A stretch of DNA of 48,000 bases, taken from assembly GCF_037975245.1 (NCBI RefSeq), contig NC_092567.1:25476876-25524875 (forward strand). Direction: 5' to 3'. Positions 21,165 to 30,545 of the stretch are shown piece by piece. The position numbers were made by a program, and so were the translations under genes. How positions within the stretch are numbered: the first letter of the stretch is position 1; every line of letters starts with the position of its first letter. The notes under the pieces were generated by a model. It saw only the letters and a list, made by a program, of their open reading frames with translations, had not been told where the DNA came from and ran no database searches. This DNA comes from Apostichopus japonicus. Its lineage: Eukaryota > Echinodermata > Holothuroidea > Aspidochirotida > Stichopodidae.

Positions 21165-23189
21165 TGGGAGAGGAGCTTCGAGGCCGTTGGGAATTTGTAT
21201 GGTAGGTCCACCAGCATCTCGATGATGAGTGGGAACCATGCTTGATTGGGCCAGCAAGGAGCGATTAAAAGCATGTCCGCTTCCACGTCCCGAAGCATCG
21301 TGAGAACTTTGCGGAGTAATCCCAGTGGGGGAAAGGCGTACATGGAGAGGCCCGCCCATGAGACGACTAGGGCGTCGGTCTTCCAGGCCTGTGGGTCGTG
21401 GTATCTGGAGCAGAACGTCGGGAGTTTGGCGTTCTTGGCCGTCGCAAACATGTCGACGGACGGCCTGCCGAACAGGTGGAATACGTGGTCGGACCACGTT
21501 CGGGAGAGCTCCCATTCCCCATTGTCGAGATACCCCCTGGACAGTGCGTCTGCCAGTACATTGTCCTTCCCTGCTAGGTGGGACGCCCGTAGGCCGATCC
21601 GAAGGGAGTCGCAGAGGAAGAGCAGGTCCCATGTCCTGCGTAGGAGAGCCAGGGATCGAGTGCCCCCTTGACGGTTGATATATGCCACGGTCGTGGTGTT
21701 GTCTGACCGGACCGTGACAGTGTGGCCCGTTAGGTGGGTTGCCCAGTGACATACGGCCCTCAGGACCGTTTCCGTCTCTAAAATATTGATATGGAGACCC
21801 CTCTCGGGCTCCGCCCATTCGCCCGCGACTGTGTGTGTGCCCCAAACAGCTCCACAACCGCTGAGGGAGGCATCCGTCGTGATCGACGTTGTAGGGGCTG
21901 GGTTCCGGAAAGGTCGCCCTGCCGCGATCCTGTTCGACTCTGCCCACCACGTGAGAAACGGGCTTAGCCCCGTTGAAAGTGGGATTGGCGTTGCCGCAGA
22001 CGATCGGTCCGGGGCATAATGTTTGAGGAGGTGCCGCTGGAGCGGCCGCATTCTGAGTCTGCACAGGTCCAGAAGGTCTGTGAAGCTCGCCATCTTCCCC
22101 AACAGGCGCTGCCACATGAGCGCTGGGGTATTCCGATTGCCTAGTATTTCTCTGGCCGTGGCCACTAGGCTCGCCGTTCGTTCGGCCGTCGGGTAGACCA
22201 TGCCGCGGGCGAGGTCGAGACGGGCCCCCAAGTATATGATCGATTGAGCGGGCACGAGGTTGGATTTCTCGACGTTGATTAACCAGCCCAGTCTCGTCAG
22301 GAGGGAGACGGTGGCGTTTGTACTGGCGAGTGCCCCTTGCTGGGAGTTGCCGAGTACTAACCAATCGTCTAGGTAGGTGAACACCATTACCCCGTTTCGA
22401 CGGAGGTGAGCCATGACCGCCCTCGTTACCCTGGTGAAAACCCTGGGTGCTGTGGAGAGGCCAAATGGTAGCGCTGTGAAGCGGTAATCTATTGCCTTGT
22501 ACCTGAATGCGAGGAATCGCTGGTCCTCGCGTCGGATGGGAATATGTAGGTAGGCATCCTTTAGATCGACGGAGGATGCCCACATCCCTGGGCGCAGCAG
22601 GTGAAGGATTGATGTGAGGGTCTCCATCCTGAACCTCTCCGGTCGGATGAACCTCCTGTTGAGAGATCTGAGGTTCAGGATGGGCCTCCAAGTCCCGTTC
22701 TTCTTCGGCGTGAGGAAGAACGAGGACCGGAAGAGGGGGCCGTCCGCGTTTGCGGCGGTGACCCGCGTAATGGCGCCTTTTTTTGAGGAGACTGTTGATC
22801 TCGTCCTCTAGGGCGGCCCGCTTTTCCGGTATCTCGGGTACTGGCGTGGTTGTTAAGAGGCGATATTGGGGTGGGGTAGACGAGAACTCTATCTTGTAGC
22901 CCCCTTTTACCACGTCCAGTACCCAGGCTCCTGGGTCGATTTCCTCCCAGTGAGCCCCGAAAACTCTTAGTCGCCCCCCCCCCACCTTGGCCTTGGGCGT
23001 TACGGTGGGGTGGGCATCCCTAGGGCCGTTTACCGCGGCCGCGATTTCCGCGGCTTCCGCGGTATTGCGGTCGGTACGGCCTGTGTTCGGGCCGCGAAGG
23101 AGCGGATTGTTGCTGTGTTCGCGGGGCGCCCCGACTCTGACTGTAGCTGGATCTTGGTTGCTTAAAGCGGCTACCTTGTCGTGAGTCAT
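21002..23189 (-). pseudogene. DIRS pol: reverse transcriptase, RNase H, methyltransferase-like; one frameshift
   Basis: The N-terminal part (23189 to about 22785: RLRVFGAHWEEIDPG, VVKGGYKIEFSSTPPQ) reads in one frame. From the A7/T7 tract at 22778-22784 the protein continues in another frame (KKGAITRVTAANADGP) to the stop at 21002. The downstream frame is open for 541 codons from ATG 22627. It contains VDLKDAYLHIP, LPFGLSTAP, the catalytic YLDDW, an RNase H block (TTDAS, RSDNTT, HLAGKDNVLADALSR) and a block with DMFAT and MYAFPPLGLL. The last block corresponds to the region often called methyltransferase-like in DIRS. A single extra A in the homopolymer explains the break. It could be a mutation or a sequencing error. 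Confidence 0.9.
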
Positions 23190-24949
23190 ATCGTGGGCAC
23201 GAGGATGAGGCCGAGCGGGACATGTGTTCGTCTGCCTCCCTCAGAGATTTCATTCTCTCTGCCTCCTCCCGGAGTTTCTCATCGAACTTGCCGCCAAAGA
23301 GGTCACTGCCCAGGATTGGTAAGTTGCGGAACCCGTCCGCCGTGGATCTGGACGACCAATTCAGGGAGTTCAAAACCAGGTCCCGGCGTGTCAAGGTGGC
23401 CTTAACCGAGACGCGGGCAAACTGGTCTAATACCATCCTGGAAACGGGTCCCAGGAGGGCAATGATGGCGGCGGTATCGTTGCGGGAGATACCCGATGCC
23501 TGGGCCTGTTGGAACGATCTGTTCAACAGCTCGGCGAAAAGCAATAAGGCCGACGAGTACTTCATCCCTGCGCGGGAGGCCCTATCTACGTCAAACAGGG
23601 AGGATTCTAGGGTCTGTGCACCCTTCTCCCTGAACTTGTCTTTGCCGTCTAAAGCACCCGCCGACCGAAGTCTCTCCTTCACCTGAGGCGGGATGTGGGG
23701 TGGCGTAAAAAGACTTTCCCAGTCTTCGTCGCCCACGTGGAAAGTGCGATGGGCTGATCGCTGGCAGGCTGTCCAGCGTTTCGCCTGTGCCACCGCCTCG
23801 AACTGCTCTCTACATTCCACATCCACCGGGATGGAGGCTCGAGGCTTTTGAGCGGCAGCGTTCAATGTGAGTTTGGATGCCGGCCCCTCCTGGGCACGCG
23901 CATCCGCCATTTCCTCGAAGCCGAGGACTCTGCGGAGTACTGCCGCCGCCTTCTCAAAGGCTTCCGCCGAAATTTCTGTACCCCGTAGGGGTTCTTCATC
24001 ATCCGCCTCGGAATCTCCACTGAGGAGGCGGGCACTAGCTGCGATCGACAGAGCGTCGTCAGTTCTGGAGGAGGCATCGTCCCAGGGATCCACCTGGGCC
24101 TCCTCAGGGGCGTGATCGTCCGTAACCGGTGCTGGCGGTGGCGCCGGTTGTCGTGGAATGGACGGAGCCCCCTGTTGTTCCGGGTCCTGTTGACTCGGCT
24201 TTTGTAACAATTGTCCCAGGAGGTCTTTGACCTGGGAAAGGAGAGCCTGCCCGAGTCTGGGGACTGTCTCCTCTTGCGTTTCTTGGCTCTGTGTCGCCCA
24301 GAAGAATGTCCACTCGAGGACGAGGGCGACGAGCCAGACCTCGACCTGTGTCGAGGTCGCCGGTGTCTTTCCCGGCTCCTACCGCGGCTACGGCTGTGGG
24401 TACGGCTTATACTTCGGCTTTGGCGCCGTTCCGTACTTTCCGGGAGAACCCCGAGAAATCTCTCCGGTTGTGGTCCCATGACCCCGGAATAGATGTAAAT
24501 AAGTCCGCCACCGCTTGCCTTCGGGGGCTTCTGGACTCCACATGGCCTGATGTGGACGGACCCTCTTGGGGCCGCGGCCGTGGCTGTGCCGACGCCGCAC
24601 GGGAATTAGCTCCATCTCGTATGGATACCCGTTCTTGGGGAGGGTTTGAGCCATCTCGTATGGCGCCCTCCGTTCCCCCATGTTTAGGACTTATGCCATC
24701 TCGAATGGCCGCCTGGGGTTCCTTCGCCGGCGGTTTCTTCTTCCCCTGCTTTGAGGAAGCCGCCTTCTTTCTTTTCTCTGCGGCTTTATCCGCCAGCCAG
24801 GTACCGATCAAATCCCAGCTCTCCTGGGTCCAGTCCTGGCAAATGGAGCAAGTCTGTTTGCTCCCGCATGGGCGACACTTCGGACACAAATCGTGTTTGC
24901 CCCATGCTTTAAACGGACGGAACTGCTTACAAGAACGGTATTTTTCCAT
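23020..24949 (-). pseudogene. DIRS gag-like protein, two apparent frameshifts
   Basis: The start is ATG at 24949. The N-terminus is rich in cysteine (CPKCRPCGSKQTCSIC), zinc-binding in appearance, followed by lysine-rich sequence. Near 24430-24470 the reading moves to a serine/arginine-rich frame (SRSRGRSRERHRRPRHRSR). Near 24250-24290 it moves to a third frame, which stays open to 23020. That last part holds VPRLGQALLSQVKDLLGQ, an acidic stretch and a helical capsid-like region (SSALLLFAELLNRSFQQAQ, ALLGPVSRMVLDQFARVS). It ends in an R/G-rich tail. It overlaps the start of pol by 170 bp. The function, structural RNA-binding protein of the replication particle, is inferred from position. Confidence 0.75.
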
Positions 24950-25468
24950 CCTCTGAAAAATCTCGATTTTTTTTTTTTTTGATTTTTTTTTGAGAAATCC
25001 ACGAAACTCGAAGCTGTGAAACTAAAATAGAAACAGCACGGAAACCTAATGAAATTCGTATCTAGACCAGTACGAAAGAATAAACAAGGCAGTTACTTTA
25101 CTGCAAAATGATAACGTACACGATTGCTGTACGTGAACAGTATGAAAGAACTAAACAAAGCAGTTACCTAACTGTAAAGTGAGACAACGTACACGACTGC
25201 TGTACGTGAAAGTAAACAAACGCTAGGACAACGCTACACTAAAGTGCGGGCCTAACCACGCTACGTGAACCACGTTCACGAGGCAAACAAAAAACGTTCG
25301 AAAATCACGAAAAATAAAACGTTTTAAAGACAAGAAGCAGTTCAAACGTGCAGGACGTTGAACAGATGAAATAGAATTACAAAAACAACGATAATATTAT
25401 ACGAAGTGATTGAAATCTTAAGTTTTATTAAGATCAATGAGAGAGCGATACTTGTGCAAAAGGCTGGC
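24950..25468 (-). other. DIRS 5' leader with tandem duplication
   Basis: No gene. A T-rich run lies at 24968-24992. Two tandem copies of about 75 bp (about 25063-25137 and 25138-25212) share AGTATGAAAGAA-like, GCAGTTAC, and CGTACACGAYTGCTGTACG words. Each copy contains a small inverted repeat (CGTACA..TGTACG). These may be packaging or promoter elements; the role is unknown. Confidence 0.6.
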
Positions 25469-25561
25469 AATTACGGAAGGGAGATGGCCACACTCTGATA
25501 CAGACAATTGCCAGATGCTAGAGCGAGGTTAATACGGTAATGCATAGGTTATATAAGGTGA
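25469..25561. repeat. DIRS terminal inverted repeat, right
   Basis: This is the reverse complement of 19554-19645. The outer 19 bp (25562-25580, to GTGAAT) differ from the left outer end and recur inverted in the internal region at 20025-20045. Unequal outer ends around a shared inverted repeat are typical of DIRS1-like elements. Confidence 0.92.
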
Positions 25562-25580
25562 GGGAGTACGCGCTGTGAAT

Positions 25581-25929
25581 CCAGTTATATCTGGCTTTAT
25601 ATGACCAGATAAAACTTTATCTGCATATCTGGATTGACTCTATATCCAGTTATATCTGGCTTTATATGGCCAGATAAAACTTTATCTGCATATCTGGATT
25701 GACTCTATATCCAGTTATATCTGGCTTTATATGGCCAGATAAAACTTTATCTGCATATCTGGATTGACTCTATATCCAGTTATATCTGGCTTAATATGGC
25801 CAGATAAAACTTTATCTGCATATCTGGATTGACTCTATATCCAGTTATATCTGGCTTTATATGGCCAGATAAAACTTGATCTGGCCAGATTAAACCAGAT
25901 ATAAAGCCAGATTTGGGATTTCAGTAGGG
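25581..25929. repeat. 65-bp tandem array, right part
   Basis: Monomers start at 25581, 25646, 25711, 25776 and 25841, exactly 65 bp apart and almost identical. The last runs into the right end of the inverted-repeat element (AAGCCAGATTTGGGATTTCA). Right-side monomers are far more uniform than left-side ones. Confidence 0.93.
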
Positions 25930-26365
25930 GGAAATAAACTTCTATCTTTTCTAATTCGTTTAATTTTAGAGGTCTCAAATCTGTCAATTACAAATAATCT
26001 GCCGCCATATGATTCCCAACATGAGTTCTTTAAGCTTTATAACTGAGCTCCTATTCGACAGTTTGAAACCTATAGGGTCTCGATAGACATATTTCGTATA
26101 ACTGAAAATCAGATAAGCACATGTTTGAGACTATAAGAAACCAGGCGAATGCTGTAGAAGAGAATAGAGGGCGCTCGTGCTGATATTATACCAGAGCCGT
26201 ATATAGAGAGAGTTTGGCCAACCATGTAACCGATTTGGATTGGTCGAGAGGGAAAACGCCCACACAGGGTGGTAAAATAGGTCCACTTGAAAACTTTATA
26301 GCAGGCGACACGCATACTCACAGTGTATAGACTATCGTTTGTGTACACGAAAAAAGTACGAAATT

Positions 26366-28977
26366 ATGAAAGAAATGGTGCTGGGATGCTGCAATCGGTC
26401 AGAACATGGATATTGTTGTTTGATTTTCCGACTGACCATAAAAGAAGATGAATTTTTTGGAAGTAGAAAGAACAAGATGGAAATTTAATGAAAAAAAGTC
26501 TGTGTAGCCTAGGCCCATACTAGCCATAGGCCCTAGTGTAATACGAGTAATGTACAAGCAATGCGAGAATTTTACGTTCAGACTGGTTTCTGTAATTACA
26601 TGCATGGTTATTCTCTCTCGTTTTACGATCCACAAATTCGATTTCATTATGCCAGCTCTCCTAATCATAGGCATGGCAGTTTCAGTCGCACATATAGTTA
26701 TCCTAATTCCTAGTTATTGTATGCCTAGACTATGCCTAGCCTAAAAAAGTATCACTTTTAGTTTAATGTAAAAGGGTGGGCTAGCCTCTAGGCATCACGT
26801 AAAGCCCTAATCCTTAGTTAAGCCCGAAGCATAAGTTAAGCCTGGGCTTAGTTAGACCTGGACCATTCTTGCTATTACTACAACTGTTATAGCACATTAC
26901 ATAATATGGCACAGTATAAGGCCCAATTAAACTAGGTCTATGGAAAACAAAGTAGCCTAGGCCTAAACTAGTTAGGCTAGGTCTATACTCATTGGCAACT
27001 TGTGGGTTGTGTACACATACAGGCCTAATTATATAGACCCTTTTAGTATGCCATAAACAAGTGCCCAAATGGTTAAATGATCTTGGTTTGTGTTGTTTGT
27101 CAGCATTGGCCTAGCCTTTTTAGGCTAACATGAATTCAGCCTAATTTTTTCTTCTTCAAAAGTATAGCCTAGGCCTTGGTTTAATTTGGATGCAGTCAAC
27201 TATCATTTATCAAAGTTGCATCAGTACCTCCTTATTCCCTTAATTGACACCCACATTGACTTTTTTACAAATCAAAGGTGACATGTGCTCTGAAGAAAAA
27301 CTCCTAACATAAAAAGCCACAGTTAGCAGACTGTGATAAAGACGAACCTGGTGAGTGACTACAAGACTGAAATCCAGTTCCTGCAACCACAGCAATAAAG
27401 TCTTTGTTTTAATCAATGCACTTGTGTGTTTGAAACTTTCAAATGGACACTCAATGGCAGTTGGTTAAGATGTAAGGTTTTACCTTCATCATGGAGAGTT
27501 GAAGGGAATCTGCCTCATCATCTGAATAATGGACTCAAGGATAGCAACAAATCATGATTGGATAATGATTTTGAGCAAGTAAATATCTGGCAATTTGAAA
27601 GTTTGTATTATTCTTTTACATATTATTTAAGCTGTTTAGCTCACACACAAGCAAATGATCAAGTGACAACAACCGATGCAGTATATTTAAAGGTATTGAA
27701 GACTTGCCCTAAACCGCATGCCGCGCTCTGAAAAAGTTTACTTTCCGTTGCTTGCAAGTGAAGTTTTTTTTTTGTGTCGCTACAAAATGCAGACAGTAAT
27801 GAAACCTGATACCTTGTTATCTTTTATCTAGACCTGAGATGTCCACGCTGCTATGTGCACTGTGTTGTGGGTATTGACTGTGATGTTTGTATTGACTGTA
27901 CACTAATGTCTATTTACAGATGGTAGCAAGCTGTGTGTGTATTTTCTGGGATCAATGGTGGTGTCTAACACTTCTGTTACACCGCATTCGAAACTAGGTC
28001 AGATAACCGGCATGAGACGTTTCTTTGTGCGTGAGTCTCCAGACCCTTTAAGGAGAAGTATTTATATCCCATTAATAGAGAAAGAATTATGTTTCAATTG
28101 GTAGCATGCAACTTAAAATTTTGCAAACATTAGATACAAATTACAATCAAACAATAACAAGGTTCATTTACAAGGTAATCTACTGCCCTTTATTTCACAT
28201 TAGTCTGTCACATCAGAAGGTCACAGCTTTCAATAATTCTACAAACAAATTCCCTTGCTGGGTGCTTCGGTAGATTCCTGCAATTTTCAAGTTTATCAAT
28301 GTAATAAGTTCTGAATGTGGCAATGTGGAGAAGCTTTGGGATAATCTGTGGATAAGACTGCCAGACTATCAACAAGATTCCACATCCATGCAACTCCAAC
28401 TGCTTCCTTCACCTCCTTGCAGATGTACCACATGTCCAAAAAAGTCAGCATTGGTTAATGTAATTAAAATCTGGCTTCCTCCTGAGCTGGCAAATACACA
28501 TGAATTGTCAAGTACAGAGGTCAGTGTGAAACCACTGAAAGATCTTCTCAGCTTTCAAGAAAACAAAGACTTGAAGCCAAATTGACAGAGGCCACACTGA
28601 TACCATTCCACTCTCATAAGATGAAGGTATCACCACACTTCATTTTGCTTCTGCGATGCAGTGCCTGGTATACTGTGAGGGTCACCCAATGGATGTTTTA
28701 ACAACTGCCTGGTTTATAGAGCTCTGCAACAGATAATTCATCCTGATGTCTAGTCGTCATCCTGTCATGGCCTTGAGCAAGTTGAACCCACTTCAACACA
28801 AAGCAGCTATTGAATTCTTGTCTAGGTACTGTCAAATCCACATCACCATCATTGCTGGTTCCAGCTACGCTGACCATGATAAAAGAGTACAATGAGGGCT
28901 TTTTAATTCACCCAACAGAGCTTGCATTCCAGTACCTTTGGGCAGCTGAAAAGATATTCAGAAATTGTTATATATGA
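26366..28977 (+). pseudogene. P-element-like transposase remnants, copy 1
   Basis: An ATG at 26366, about 175 bp from the left end, opens MKEMVLGCCNRSEHG, which resembles the N-terminal Cys/NRS part of a THAP zinc finger. The following FDFPTDHKRR, the typical THAP FP-box, is readable only after a frameshift. Farther on, 28440-28582 reads ALVNVIKIWLPPELANTHEL. 28737-28860 reads MALSKLNPLQHKAAIEFLSR, and 28864-28977 reads a block ending HPTELAFQYLWAAEKIFRNC before a stop. The last resembles the C-terminal G-L-P-S...E-x-x-F-R region of P transposases. The rest is too decayed or is intron. Catalytic residues were not located. Same-strand order supports one gene. Confidence 0.55.
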
Positions 28978-29544
28978 GTGTGTTTGTATGCATGCATATG
29001 TGTGATTTTCTTGCTTTACAGAACAGCTCCATTTTGATAAGCTATGTAACGTGGAAACCTGCCAATCATATGTTTGAAATAGGACAGGCTGAAACGATTC
29101 TTAAATGAAAAGCTTAACGACTTCTTGCATATTTATACATCACTGTTCAGGTAAAGGCCAGTAAGGGCAGTATGAAGAATAAGTAACAATTAATAATTAT
29201 CATTATGGCCATTTGCTGTCTGCATAATAACAAACTGAATGATGTCATCAGCCCTGTGCTCAGTTGACAACACTGACAAGTAGGCACACTATGTCAGTGT
29301 GATCCATGAAACCTTATTAAGGACATGACCGTATAGTATATATGTTAATGGAAAATACATAAGCTACAACATACACCAGTATTCAGTTGTTGCAGGGTTT
29401 TTTTTTCTCGACAGACCCATTCAATCTGTTGCACCTACTTTAGCCTAGTACTACATTCCTGAGAAATTAACACCACAATATCAGTCTTAGGTTTGCCCAC
29501 AGACTCCCAACTATTGCTAACTCCTACACTCAAGTATATAGTTT

Positions 29545-29885
29545 AGCTTAGTAGAAAAAAAGACCAGGAGAGACATTCAAGTCCCCATTAAGGACCCTAA
29601 GGCTATATGAGAGGAATAAAACCGAGGACATCAAATGTCATACCCAATTACAATGCTTAATGTACTCATCCAAAGTATTCTTAAACCCATTCACACTACC
29701 TGCAATTCAACCTTCTCAGGCAAACCATTCCATCCATTCACAACCCTTTTATAAGTTGTATTAGACTTGAGAGAAAAAGTTATGCCGAATATTAATCCTA
29801 CTATGTAACTTCTGGAGTTTAATACAATTACCTCTGGTACAACTACTTTTTGGCAAACCTGAAAAGATCAGTGAAGCATAAATTG
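29545..29885 (-). pseudogene. LINE 3' fragment inside P copy 1
   Basis: Read on the minus strand, it has the CTRGNCIKLQKL-like, NGWNGLPEKVE-like tail of a LINE reverse transcriptase. A 3' trailer closely similar to 10470-10610 follows (AAGAATRCTTTGGA, GGGTCC, TCTACTAA). It is the same family as the fragment in the NACHT gene intron, in the other orientation. Confidence 0.75.
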
Positions 29886-30332
29886 TCATTTTATGTGTAG
29901 GCCTACTTTATTTAATTGAAGGATCTATTAATGTAGGCCTGATGCTATAGTTGTCCGTCTGTAATCTAGCCTAGCCAGGACTGTGATGTGTGCTTTTCGT
30001 TTGTATGACTAAAGTAGGACTAGTAGTATGAGGCGTAAAATAAAACAAGTGTAATGACAGGTTTTCAGCTAGTTTTCTATGCATTTCAGGTGTGGAGATA
30101 AACGTAAATGTCATTAACTAACGCATACTCTAATTCATTACCTGATATCCATTTTGTTCCTCGTATGCCTGTCAAAATCTGACATTCTGAGTCGCTTCGT
30201 TTGTTCGCAACGAGCACAGTGTGCAAAGCTGCTATATATTGTGTGTGGTGTTTTTCGTATTTCGCGCAACTGGTAACGACAACTGGACCTATTTTGATGC
30301 CCATGGTTTGCGTGTGACGTCACAAATCGCCA

Positions 30333-30402
30333 GTTGGCCAAACTCTCTCTATATACGGCTCTGTATTATACCAGAGCCGTATATAGAGAGAGTTTGGCCA
30401 AC
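30333..30402. repeat. Junction of the two P-type copies: inverted 31-bp ends around TATTATAC
   Basis: The right 31-bp end of copy 1, the 8-bp word TATTATAC (30364-30371) and the left 31-bp end of copy 2 form a near-perfect inverted repeat of 70 bp. There is no other sequence between the copies. Confidence 0.95.
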
Positions 30403-30545
30403 CATGTAACCGATTTGGATTGGTCGAGAGGGAAAACGCCCACACAGGGTGGTAAAATAGGTCCACTTGAAAACTTTATAGCAGACGACACGCATACTCA
30501 CAGTGTATAGACTATCGTTTGTGTACACGAAAAAAGTACGAAATT

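Larger units (their letters stand above)
19511..25580 (-). mobile_element. DIRS-type tyrosine-recombinase retrotransposon, 6070 bp
   Basis: It shows complete DIRS architecture on the minus strand: gag (24949-23020), RT/RNase H/methyltransferase-like pol (23189-21002), tyrosine recombinase (21164-20046), inverted terminal repeats (19554-19645 and 25469-25561), and an internal complementary region (19971-20064) made of the two outer ends joined. There is no target duplication. It sits inside a 65-bp monomer array whose phase resumes exactly after it. Left junction: CTCTATAT/TCCCCAAACC. Right junction: GCTGTGAAT/CCAGTTATAT. Base composition is much richer in G and C than the flanks, which fits a recent arrival. 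Gag and pol carry indels. Confidence 0.95.
17956..25929. mobile_element. Inverted-repeat element with internal tandem arrays, split by DIRS insertion
   Basis: The left end (CCTTACCGAAATCCCAGATC near 17957) and the right end, read on the other strand (CCTACTGAAATCCCAAATC near 25928), form an inverted repeat of about 24 bp with three mismatches. Between them lie a 104-bp array, a unique core and a 65-bp array, all rich in ATCTGG/CCAGAT words. Without the 6070-bp DIRS insertion the element would be about 1.9 kb. It encodes no protein I can see. A target duplication is not clear, so the family is unassigned. Confidence 0.6.
26192..30363 (+). mobile_element. P-type DNA transposon, copy 1 (4172 bp)
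   Basis: Perfect 31-bp terminal inverted repeats start CAGAGCCGTATATAGAGAG (26192-26222) and end at 30333-30363. The 8-bp word TATTATAC flanks it on the left (26184-26191) and right (30364-30371). Both 31-bp ends starting with CA and 8-bp duplications are features of the P superfamily. The transposase remnants inside (THAP-like at 26366 and a C-terminal block ending at 28977) read on the plus strand. The transposase is broken, so this copy is non-autonomous. A LINE fragment lies at 29545-29885 on the minus strand. Confidence 0.85.

Noticed and set aside
22778-22784. Programmed frameshift at the A7 run in DIRS pol
   Set aside because: The shift needed is a skip of one base, not the usual -1 slip, and a simple homopolymer indel explains it; kept only as an open question.
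20584-24956. Several plus-strand open frames of 60-220 codons
   Set aside because: They are shadows of the G/C-rich DIRS coding regions on the minus strand.
28698-28892. Minus-strand 64-residue protein in P copy 1
   Set aside because: Copy 2 has an in-frame stop at the matching place, and plus-strand frames here read as transposase remnants.
30086-30341. Small minus-strand gene at the right end of each P copy
   Set aside because: The frame is similar in both copies (also 34327-34582) only because the copies are related; it has no recognisable motif.
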